Part shown: positions 41,524 through 48,788 of the stretch, piece after piece
Layout of the letters: every line of letters begins with the position of its first letter
How positions within the stretch are numbered: the stretch's first letter is position 1
Source: DASRHT01 sp035293765
GTDB taxonomy: Bacteria > Chloroflexota > Ktedonobacteria > Ktedonobacterales > Ktedonobacteraceae
Direction: 5' to 3'
DNA length: 64,000 nt
Assembly (NCBI GenBank): GCA_035293765.1
Contig: DATGMF010000041.1
Coordinates: forward strand, 1-64,000
Made by a program: the position numbers and the translations under genes
The notes under the pieces: generated by a model
Seen by the model: only the letters and a program-made list of their open reading frames with translations
Told to the model about the DNA's origin: nothing
Database searches by the model: none

Positions 41524-43857
41524 TTACTGCTGGTTGATGATCTTCCACAATTTTTCCGCCTTGAACGGCATATCGACGTGAGCCACGCCCAGGGCATCCG
41601 CGACCGCAGCCGCAACCGCCGGGGTCGAGCCGATAGTGCCTGCCTCGCCGATGCCTTTCACACCAAGCGGGTTGACCGTGGTCAACGTGACGGTGTGGTC
41701 AAGCTCGTAAAGGGGCAGCTCTTTAGCAATTGGCATGGCGTAGTCCATCAGCGTGGCGGTCAAAAGCTGACCATCTTCGCCGTAGACGACTTCTTCACAC
41801 ATCGCCTGACCGATGCCTTGCGCGATACCGCCATGCACCTGGCCCTGGACAATCATCGGGTTGATCTGCCGCCCGCAGTCATCGACGGCCACAAAGCGCC
41901 TGATTGTAGCCTCGCCTGTACCCTTATCGACATCAACCACACAAATGTGTGTGCCGAAGGGGAAGACGCACGCTTCGGGCTCGAAGAAGACGGTGGTTTC
42001 CAGTCCGGGTTCGATGCCAGGGGCCAGAGTATTGGAAAGGTTGGCGGCGGTGGCAACTTCAGTAAAGGTGACAGATTTCTGCGGCGTACCTGCGACCGAG
42101 AACTTGCCATCTTCCAGATTGATGTCGGAGGGGCTGGCCTCCAGCATATGGGCCGCGATCTGCTTCATCTTCTCTTTGAGGCGCTGCACTCCATTGAAGA
42201 CGGCAGAGCCACCAACGGCGGTGGTGCGGCTGCCATAGGTGCCGCGTCCCTCGGGCGTGGAGTCGGTATCGCCGTGCATAATCAGGATGTTTTCAATCGG
42301 GATGCTGAACTCTTCCGCCACAATCTGAGCGAAGGTCGTTTCTTCTCCCTGACCGTGCGGCGAGGCGCCGGTGTAGACCATCACGGTGCCGCTCTGCTCG
42401 ACGCGGATGCGTGCGCTCTCATAGAGGCCAACGGGTGCGCTACCCTTAGGGCCGAACCCGCAAATCTCAATGTACGAAGAGACGCCAATGCCCATCAGCT
42501 TCCCTTCAGCGCGTTTGCGGGCCTGTTCAGCACGCAAGTTCTGATAATCGATGAGCGCCATCGCTTTTTCCAGCGCAGGCTGGTAGTTGCCCGTATCATA
42601 GATTGCCCCTGCGGCTGACTTGTAGGGGAACTGATCCGGCTGAATAAAGTTGATTTTGCGAATCTCCGTCGGATCTTTGCCCAGCTCAAACGCCACCAGA
42701 TCAATAGCCCGCTCGATGACATAGGTTGCTTCGGGGCGACCAGCGCCGCGATAGGCATCGGTGGGTGCCTTGTTGGTGAAAACGATATCTGCGCTCAGAT
42801 GCACCGCTGGAATATCGTAAGAGCCGCAGGAGACGGGGAAGCCAAAGGCGATCATGATCACATCGGTGAAGATCTGGCAATAGGAGCCGAGATCCGATAT
42901 GCCATACACCTTGAGGCCGGTCACTTTGCCTTCTTTTGTCGCGGCAATTTCGACATAGTCGATCTGGTCGCGTCCATGAATGGTTGCGGCGAGATTCTCG
43001 CTTCTATCTTCGATCCATTTCACGGGCCGTCCTGTTTGCATGGTAGCGAATGCCGCCACCATTTCTTCAGGATAGATGTTGAGCTTGGCGCCGAAGCCAC
43101 CGCCCACTTCCGGCACAATGACGCGTACCTGGTGCTGGGGAAGCCCGACCAGCGCCGATAGGATATTGCGCAGCAGATGTGGAATCTGTGAAGAGCTCCA
43201 GACAGTGAGCGTCTTGTCTGACTTGCGGAACTCCGCGACGACGCCGCGTGTCTCCATCGAGGCGGGGGCGAGTCGCTGGTTGACCAGGCGCGCCTTCGCG
43301 ACGATGCCGCCATCGGCTTTGGTCTGCTCAAAGATCTTATCAATGTCGTCGGTTGGTGGATGCATGCTGAAGGCGACGTTGGTGCCGAACTGCTCGTACA
43401 GGAGCGGCGCGCCTGGCTGCATGGCTTTCTCTACATCAACAATAGCGGGCAGAGGCTCATAATCGACCTCGATCAAATCGAGGGCATCGCGCGCGATATA
43501 GGGAGTTTCCGCGATCACGGCGGCCACCGGATCGCCGTAGAAGCGCACCTTGCCCTCGGCAAGCGGGCCGCGGCCTCCCATCCCTTCGGCAATGTGCCCC
43601 AGCGGCACAGCGATAGCGATATTGCCCACCTTCCCCTTCAGGTCGTCGGCTGTATAAACAGCAACCACGCCGGGAAGTTTGCGGGCCGCATCTGTCTTGA
43701 TGCTGTTAATGCGGGCGTGACCGTAGGGGCTACGCAGCACCGCCATATGGAGCATGCCGAGGAGTTTGATATCATCAACGTATGTTGCCTGGCCCGTAAT
43801 GAGTCGGGGGTCTTCACGCCGCTTGATGGGCGTGCCGACCATAGCTGCAATACCCAT
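41524..43857 (-). CDS. coxL: form II CO dehydrogenase-like large (molybdenum) subunit
   Basis: The 777-residue protein is the molybdopterin-binding subunit of a xanthine-dehydrogenase-family hydroxylase. The active-site loop reads AYRGAGR (in TDAYRGAGRPEA), the form II signature. Form I CO dehydrogenases have AYxCSFR with the copper-ligating Cys, which is missing here. Other features are GGFGAKLNIYPEE, the catalytic-Glu region GVKGIGEAGTIGS near the C-terminus, and GQGEET. CO as substrate is therefore possible but not shown; other aldehydes or purine-like substrates remain open. The ATG lies after AAAGGAC. Confidence 0.93.
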   Translation of the reverse strand: MGIAAMVGTPIKRREDPRLITGQATYVDDIKLLGMLHMAVLRSPYGHARINSIKTDAARKLPGVVAVYTADDLKGKVGNIAIAVPLGHIAEGMGGRGPLAEGKVRFYGDPVAAVIAETPYIARDALDLIEVDYEPLPAIVDVEKAMQPGAPLLYEQFGTNVAFSMHPPTDDIDKIFEQTKADGGIVAKARLVNQRLAPASMETRGVVAEFRKSDKTLTVWSSSQIPHLLRNILSALVGLPQHQVRVIVPEVGGGFGAKLNIYPEEMVAAFATMQTGRPVKWIEDRSENLAATIHGRDQIDYVEIAATKEGKVTGLKVYGISDLGSYCQIFTDVIMIAFGFPVSCGSYDIPAVHLSADIVFTNKAPTDAYRGAGRPEATYVIERAIDLVAFELGKDPTEIRKINFIQPDQFPYKSAAGAIYDTGNYQPALEKAMALIDYQNLRAEQARKRAEGKLMGIGVSSYIEICGFGPKGSAPVGLYESARIRVEQSGTVMVYTGASPHGQGEETTFAQIVAEEFSIPIENILIMHGDTDSTPEGRGTYGSRTTAVGGSAVFNGVQRLKEKMKQIAAHMLEASPSDINLEDGKFSVAGTPQKSVTFTEVATAANLSNTLAPGIEPGLETTVFFEPEACVFPFGTHICVVDVDKGTGEATIRRFVAVDDCGRQINPMIVQGQVHGGIAQGIGQAMCEEVVYGEDGQLLTATLMDYAMPIAKELPLYELDHTVTLTTVNPLGVKGIGEAGTIGSTPAVAAAVADALGVAHVDMPFKAEKLWKIINQQ

Positions 43858-43942
43858 AAATATGCATGTCCTTTCTCAGTAGATGAGAAACGAAACGAAA
43901 GCAGTAAGAACGTCGGGTTAGCTGCTTCCATGCAGGCTGAGA

Positions 43943-44449
43943 TTAATCGCCGGCGCTCACAGGCTCGGTTTTGCCGGTGCGCATCTGTTCGGCGGCAAAC
44001 TGGACGGCGCTCACAATATTCTGATAGCCGGTGCAGCGACAGATGTTGCCTTCGAGACCTTTGCGAATCTCAGCTTCGGTCGGGTTGGGGTTATGCTTGA
44101 GCAGTTGGTAAGAGGCCATAATCATGCCCGGCGTACAGAAACCACACTGCAAGCCATGCTTTTCCCAGAAGCCTACCTGGATCGGGTGCAGGTTGCCTTC
44201 GGTAGCCAGCCCCTCAATGGTGGTGACTTCACAGCCATCGGCCTGGACAGCAAGAACGGTGCAGGATTTTACTGCTTCGCCATTCAGCAGCACCACACAT
44301 GCTCCACACTGAGAAGTGTTGCACCCGACATGGGTACCTGTAAGATCTAACACATCTCGCAAATAATGGACTAACAACATGCGCGGCTCGACCTCAGAAC
44401 GGTGCTCCTGACCATTCACGGTCACGGTAATTGCGCGCTTCATCGACAT
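43943..44449 (-). CDS. coxS: CO dehydrogenase-like small [2Fe-2S] subunit
   Basis: From the ATG at 44449 (GGAGGT seven nucleotides upstream) the protein has 168 residues, the normal size. The N-terminal plant-type cluster is GCNTSQCGACVVLLNG with a last Cys in KSCTVLA. The second cluster domain has QCGFCTPGM and GNICRCTGYQNI. It relays electrons from the molybdenum site to FAD. It is the first gene of the S-L-M operon. The promoter must lie in the 44450-44902 spacer on the minus strand. Confidence 0.95.
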   Translation of the reverse strand: MSMKRAITVTVNGQEHRSEVEPRMLLVHYLRDVLDLTGTHVGCNTSQCGACVVLLNGEAVKSCTVLAVQADGCEVTTIEGLATEGNLHPIQVGFWEKHGLQCGFCTPGMIMASYQLLKHNPNPTEAEIRKGLEGNICRCTGYQNIVSAVQFAAEQMRTGKTEPVSAGD

Positions 44450-44902
44450 TGATGGTACCTCCATCTCACTGGTCGCGTTGCCACTTATGAAAAATAGGTA
44501 GTGAACGCGATAATGCATTTTCATCCGGTGTACGTTCGGGATATGTTTGTGCGGGTCGTGGACCCTTAGGGATAGAATACCTGGCTTTATTTAGTCTACA
44601 CTACCGGCCTAGAGGACTTCCACTCCTTTCCTTTCATGATAGAGCTGGAATGGTCAAGCTGTGTTTACTGGCTGCGGAGGTAGCCCGGAGGCTACCAGGG
44701 TGGAAGAGTAATGCCCTCTTTCCCTCCCTCCAAAGCTAGCAAGGAAGCCGAATAGCTCTGATGCCTTAAAACTCTGGTGGAAAGGCGAGTGACACACTCA
44801 TGATGAAAAGAGAGTAGCACACCAGAGGTCGCATTGTCAATTGCTGCGCCAACAAATTTGACGCGCTCCCTCTGGTGTTGCTGCTTCTAGCCCAGGCGTT
44901 GG
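44450..44902. other. 450-nt non-coding spacer upstream of coxS
   Basis: I see no gene. Two structures stand out: a compact hairpin GGTAGCC-CGGA-GGCTACC at 44679-44696, and an inverted repeat ACACCAGAGG / CCTCTGGTGT at 44819-44828 and 44869-44878 just after the lipoprotein gene, perhaps its terminator. The cox promoter on the minus strand should be here, but I cannot name convincing -35/-10 boxes. Confidence 0.45.
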
Positions 44903-45601
44903 TTAATGGCCTGGCTTGGGGGTGCCGGTTGGTGTACCCGTTGGTGTACCCGTGACCGTGCCGGTTGCAGTTGGAGTATCGGTCGGCGTGCCGGTTGGCG
45001 TTGCGGAAGCGTTGGCGGTCGGCGAAGCAAGAACCAGCGTGAAAAAAGCCGCCCGTGCCCCATCGACCACGCAGGGCGCCAGGCCCGCTTTGGTAAACGT
45101 CACTGTGACCAGGGTGGATCTATTGACAGCGTTGGCCTTATTGCCAGCCGAGACCGAGAAGACGGCCAGGCCATCGGGTGTGGTGGTGGCTGAAAGTGTG
45201 CTGGTGGTGCCATCGGGCCATTGCACCACGGCGGTGGCCGCTGCGCCATCCACCCCTTCAGGGTTACCATTGACATTGTGCGTGAACTTGGCGTATACCC
45301 CTACAACTGTATTGGGATTAAAGCCCGGCGATGTCTGGGTCGCCCAGGCCCCACACCAGTAATCCGGCAGCGGCGGCGTTGGCGAGCTATTGGTGCCTAT
45401 GCGGATCGTCACGGTGGGCACCGGACCGGCGAGGTTGGCTACATTACCATCGGTGCCTCCGCAGGCGACAACGAGCACGCTGAGCAGAAAGAGCAAAAAT
45501 AGAGCCCCGCATTTTATGTAAAAAGAGAGCGTTGGCCGCGCAACGGAGCTTGTTTCCGGTTGCGGCTGCATCGATTTTCTATTACCTTTATTATCTTCCA
45601 C
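44903..45601 (-). CDS. secreted lipoprotein with Thr/Pro repeat tail
   Basis: The 232-residue protein has a lipoprotein signal: hydrophobic CGALFLLFLLSVLVVAC with the lipobox VVAC at about 44-47. The middle (about 80-190) looks like an Ig-like or beta-sandwich domain with two cysteines (WCGAW, LAPCVVDGA) that could form a disulphide. The last 40 residues are a low-complexity Thr/Pro/Gly repeat (units of TPTG). I do not recognise the domain. The GTG start has AAGGAG at a long distance, and an in-frame ATG 10 codons later is an alternative. It is probably anchored on the outer membrane face, with the repeat tail extending through the wall. Confidence 0.72.
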   Translation of the reverse strand: MEDNKGNRKSMQPQPETSSVARPTLSFYIKCGALFLLFLLSVLVVACGGTDGNVANLAGPVPTVTIRIGTNSSPTPPLPDYWCGAWATQTSPGFNPNTVVGVYAKFTHNVNGNPEGVDGAAATAVVQWPDGTTSTLSATTTPDGLAVFSVSAGNKANAVNRSTLVTVTFTKAGLAPCVVDGARAAFFTLVLASPTANASATPTGTPTDTPTATGTVTGTPTGTPTGTPKPGH

Positions 45602-45758
45602 TTTTAAAAATACTCCTTCCTGGACGAGTATAGCATACTCTGCCGGAGCACTCCCAACGCCTCCGCTTTCGCTGCCAAGAAAGTACTATGAATGTGCCTG
45701 GTTCCCGACGCCCTCAACCTCTCCTTGCTCGCAGAAGCCAGGCTTCGCCGCGCAAAAG

Positions 45759-45815
45759 GGCTTGGAGGAGTTGCAGCAAATGCGCTTCGCGCATTTGCTG
45801 CAACTCCTCCAAGCC
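45759..45815. repeat. perfect 27-bp hairpin with UUCG-type loop
   Basis: The arms at 45759-45785 and 45789-45815 are exactly complementary over 27 bp, with a 3-nt TTC loop closed by C-G. This forms the very stable cUUCGg turn. The left arm begins GGCTTGGAGGAGTTGCAGCA. It lies 44 nt after the stop of the blue-copper lipoprotein gene and is followed on the minus strand by CCCTTTTGC, so it may also stop that transcript. The open frame running through it is a product of the palindrome and not a gene. Confidence 0.85.
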
Positions 45816-45858
45816 GAAAGCTCACGTCATTGGCGCGAGCCTGCAATTATCACTGGCC

Positions 45859-46242
45859 TTATTGCACGGTGACGGTTAAGTTCATCCCCTGGTGTATGGT
45901 GCAGTACAGCTTAAATGTGCCTGCCGTGGTGAAAGGTCCCGCCGACTTGCTATCGCCGCCTGAGAAATTAAGGTTAACGGTTGGAGCTCCTGCCTCTTTA
46001 GCAGGCTTTTGTGTTGTGCCGTCCCAGGTGCCGTTGGTGATAATATGCGGCGCGGTCGCTGTATCGACCAGCGTGATCGATTCGCCTTTTTTAATGGTGA
46101 TTGTTGTGTCGATGAAGTTGGATGCTCCCATTTTGACCTGTGGGCCGCTGGAAATGCTGCTCTCGTCCCGAATAGTGCAGGCCGCAAACAAAATGGTGAG
46201 TAGAGCAAAGCTGGTTATGACCAATAAAAACTTTTTATACAT
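45859..46242 (-). CDS. plastocyanin/azurin-like blue copper lipoprotein
   Basis: From the ATG at 46242 (AAAGGAAG upstream) the protein has 127 residues. A lipoprotein signal (FLLVITSFALLTILFAAC, lipobox FAAC) is followed by a cupredoxin domain. The copper ligands are visible: His in TAPHII, then Cys, His and Met in LYCTIHQGM near the C-terminus. It is a type 1 copper electron carrier anchored on the cell surface, perhaps a partner of terminal oxidases. No respiratory gene is next to it. Confidence 0.9.
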   Translation of the reverse strand: MYKKFLLVITSFALLTILFAACTIRDESSISSGPQVKMGASNFIDTTITIKKGESITLVDTATAPHIITNGTWDGTTQKPAKEAGAPTVNLNFSGGDSKSAGPFTTAGTFKLYCTIHQGMNLTVTVQ

Positions 46243-46453
46243 GGATCTTCCTTTCAAGCCTCCCTGGTTTTTTTGCCTCCCATGAGCTACTGAGCGAAAT
46301 ATTGGAAGCACTCCTGGAAGGGACATACCTACTATAGCAAAATGTCTTCGTTCTAGTAAAGAGATGGGGGCGCTTTTCTTCTCATCCTTACGGATGAAAC
46401 CTGAAAGGAAGGCTCTGGGGATATTTCAGGTGCGAGCCTGTTTTACTGCTCAT

Positions 46454-47437
46454 CTATTTTGAATATTCCCACAGGTCTATTATGAGAAAAGTCTGGAAAT
46501 CAAATATTTGTTCACGTAGCTTTTGATTTACCACCATTTCCGGTCTGGGATCGACATAATAAACTCCATCTAACCTGTTCAAAGCTACGGTGTAGCCTAG
46601 AAAGTGGTTGGTTTTGAATGTTGAGTTTATTTTGAAATATCTATCCCCGCTGCTGTCAATATCCCTTGTGGCTGAAGCACGCTGGACATCATGAAGGAAA
46701 ATTGCAACTACAGGGACCTCTCGTTCCAGGAGTTTTGTGAGTAAAAACTTGTCGAGAAATATTTTGTCTATTCTGTCCTTGCTTGTTGTTTTAACGGAAC
46801 CGATAATCTCTGATGGGTGAATATACTTATGCTCAGATTCGGATGTTAATATGGCTTTTTCGCGGGAAAAGACTACATCTAGTTCATAGGACATTTTATA
46901 GCCAGGAAATCCTGGAATAGGTACACTGATTGTACGTGGCTCGCATATCAGGCCGACCTCTTGAATGATGAGCTTGATTAATGTTTCAAAAAGTTGACCT
47001 ATCTTTTTTCGTGCCTGATTAGGGTTCTCAAATGTGTCACCAATGCAACCGATAGCCTGCTGTATAGTGTAAATGTTTTTATTAACTTCTTTTGATTCTA
47101 CATACGATAAGTTATCACTTCGGCTGCTAGCAGCTTCCTGATGCATTCTTAAATCGGAAAGAAAAGCCATAAACCTCTCGAATGTTTTCTCGAATTCAAT
47201 AGAAGACTCAATAAAAAGACGTGTATTTAGTGGGCGAGTAATTTTGTTATCGACCTCTTCCCCATATTGATAGAAAATGTAATGCCTGTTTTGCGGGGAA
47301 GGAGAAATGATCCGCGTCGGCTTTTTGGACTCAATGAATTTGAGAAAATTGTTGCAAATGTTGAAGTAATCGTGAAAGGTAAATGTTTCCTTGCTTCTAA
47401 CAGTTTTCTGTAAATCGATCAGGAGATTATCTGTCAT
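46454..47437 (-). CDS. putative type II restriction endonuclease
   Basis: I assign this 327-residue protein by context and pattern. Its start overlaps the stop of a site-specific DNA methyltransferase as ATGA. The C-terminal half has a nuclease-like core: the helix KKIGQLFETLIKLIIQ, then YELDVVFSREK (Asp), then SEIIGSVKTTSKDR, where Ser-Val-Lys replaces the usual ExK. The Glu four residues before the Lys could take part, or the family may have a migrated acidic residue. Base composition is AT-rich compared with the surroundings, as expected for a mobile system. The exact target site is not readable. Confidence 0.72.
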   Translation of the reverse strand: MTDNLLIDLQKTVRSKETFTFHDYFNICNNFLKFIESKKPTRIISPSPQNRHYIFYQYGEEVDNKITRPLNTRLFIESSIEFEKTFERFMAFLSDLRMHQEAASSRSDNLSYVESKEVNKNIYTIQQAIGCIGDTFENPNQARKKIGQLFETLIKLIIQEVGLICEPRTISVPIPGFPGYKMSYELDVVFSREKAILTSESEHKYIHPSEIIGSVKTTSKDRIDKIFLDKFLLTKLLEREVPVVAIFLHDVQRASATRDIDSSGDRYFKINSTFKTNHFLGYTVALNRLDGVYYVDPRPEMVVNQKLREQIFDFQTFLIIDLWEYSK

Positions 47438-48444
47438 CTAATGGATTTTCTCCTCTTTTCATTTTCTGCATCAAATTTGATCCACTGCTCAACAGGCCAA
47501 TCTTGAACTAGCTCTATCCTGTTTGCTGCCCATCCGCAATATTCAGGGTTATTGTCACATCCTCGCCACTTTCGCTTCAGTTGCTCTGCTACAACCGCTG
47601 TTGTGCCAGAACCGAGGAAAGGATCTACTACAATATCATCCTGATTTGAGGAAGCCAGGATGAATTTTCTTATTAGTTCTTCTGGTTTCTGTGTTGGATG
47701 AGGCGTAGTTTCGTTCATTCCATTACAGGTTGTTGGTACTTCAATGACATCTTTTGGTTTTGCCCCAATGGGGTGTGGTTGCCAGAGGTGATCCTTATGA
47801 TCTTTTTTGCCAAACAGGCTCGTTTCAGCCTGTGGATGGACAGGATATTTTAGAGTGTGGTTACTGTATGAAATTCTTATATCATCGATGTTAAAGGTGA
47901 ATTCATGGCTTTTTCTAAAATGTAAAATACTTTCGTGGGAACGGCCCCAGTCAGAGCCCAGGTTGGCTTTATTTTTGTAGTGCCACACTAACCAGCGGCA
48001 ACCGGCAAAAAAGCGTAACGCTGGCAATTTGAGATCTGACAATATTTCGGAAAATCCACAAATGTAAAGAGTGCCGTGGGGTTTGAGAATACGGGACGCT
48101 TCTTTTATCCATTTGAGGGACCATTTCAAATACTTTTGTTGGGACTCGAACGTGTCCCATTCAGCTTTTTTAATATTATAAGGGGGATCGGCGAAAATAA
48201 GGTCAACAGAAGCTGTTTCAAGCGTTTTTAGCCAGCTTACTGCATCCCCAATCCAGATTTCTCCGTTAGGATGAGAATAAAATAGTCTGGGCGTTTTCGA
48301 TTTTAATTGATGGGGGGGAATGTGGTGAAACTGCCCCTTGAAGTGAGTCTGAGGCTCAAGCATAAATAGGGGTTCTTGAGTGCTTGTTCTTTTCTTTAGT
48401 GTTTGTGACATCTTTAGTATAATTAGCGCCAGTTCCTGATGCAC
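47434..48444 (-). CDS. beta-class site-specific DNA methyltransferase
   Basis: The 336-residue enzyme has the motif order of the beta class: the catalytic motif IV ADPPYNI near 80-86 comes first, and the SAM-binding motif I DPFLGSGTT lies near the C-terminus. PTQKPEELI (motif X) lies before it. DPPY denotes an amino-methyltransferase acting on N6-adenine or N4-cytosine. The start is uncertain: GTG at 48444 or an ATG 11 codons later, neither with a clear ribosome binding site. It is co-expressed with the endonuclease by a 4-nt overlap. AT-rich composition suggests transfer. Confidence 0.9.
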   Translation of the reverse strand: MHQELALIILKMSQTLKKRTSTQEPLFMLEPQTHFKGQFHHIPPHQLKSKTPRLFYSHPNGEIWIGDAVSWLKTLETASVDLIFADPPYNIKKAEWDTFESQQKYLKWSLKWIKEASRILKPHGTLYICGFSEILSDLKLPALRFFAGCRWLVWHYKNKANLGSDWGRSHESILHFRKSHEFTFNIDDIRISYSNHTLKYPVHPQAETSLFGKKDHKDHLWQPHPIGAKPKDVIEVPTTCNGMNETTPHPTQKPEELIRKFILASSNQDDIVVDPFLGSGTTAVVAEQLKRKWRGCDNNPEYCGWAANRIELVQDWPVEQWIKFDAENEKRRKSIR

Positions 48445-48522
48445 TGAGGAAGATGAGCGCCCCCTTTCCCCTTGTTACGGCTATGCTTTATCTATAAGGA
48501 GAAAAATCTCCCATAAAAATAC

Positions 48523-48549
48523 CCCAGGCCACATGAATCCTGGCCTGGG
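48523..48549 (-). terminator. intrinsic terminator of the tRNA-Glu transcript
   Basis: The stem CCCAGGCCA / TGGCCTGGG (9 bp, 9-nt loop) is followed on the minus strand by GTATTTTTATGG. It lies 12 nt downstream of the tRNA 3' end. Confidence 0.75.
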
Positions 48550-48560
48550 ACGTTAAATAG

Positions 48561-48634
48561 TAGCGCATACGGGATTCGAACCCGTGATCTCCGCCTTGAG
48601 AGGGCGATGTCCTAGGCCGCTAGACGAATGCGCC
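48561..48634 (-). tRNA. tRNA-Glu (anticodon CUC)
   Basis: The 74-nt cloverleaf reads on the minus strand from GGCGCAT to ATGCGCT plus discriminator A. The anticodon arm is TCGCC-CTCTCAA-GGCGG, giving CUC at the anticodon and thus Glu. The T arm ACGGG-TTCGAAT-CCCGT is canonical. The acceptor stem has one G-U pair at its end. The 3' CCA is not encoded. An own terminator follows. Confidence 0.95.
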
Positions 48635-48750
48635 TCGTTCGTGATTGGCTCTATTTCCTCGTATGAGAACCTCACGGGCTATATCATAACCCGACTCTGC
48701 GCTCTTGTCAAGAGGTTTTTGGCAATTTGTGCCAATAACATCAACAATGA

Positions 48751-48771
48751 GGGTGGTCTTCGCGACCACCC
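48751..48771 (-). terminator. hairpin after the GH65 gene
   Basis: GGGTGGTC and GACCACCC pair over 8 bp with a 5-nt loop, 18 nt after the stop of the GH65 gene. T-tracts are weak on the minus strand, so the terminator role is likely but not certain. Confidence 0.55.
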
Positions 48772-48788
48772 CGTACCCTTTGTGATGG

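Noticed and set aside
41578..42618. Long plus-strand open frame (346 codons) antisense to coxL
   Set aside because: It is the mirror of a well-supported coxL gene in GC-rich DNA. It has His/Arg/Gly-rich composition and no motif or ribosome binding site.
44930..45020. Short tandem repeats considered as a possible CRISPR-like array
   Set aside because: The units are codon repeats for Thr-Pro-Gly in a lipoprotein tail; there are no spacers. No CRISPR array was seen anywhere in the window.
45604..45846. 80-codon minus-strand frame running through the 27-bp hairpin
   Set aside because: Its sequence is produced by the palindrome and low-complexity repeats; no ribosome binding site and no coding pattern.
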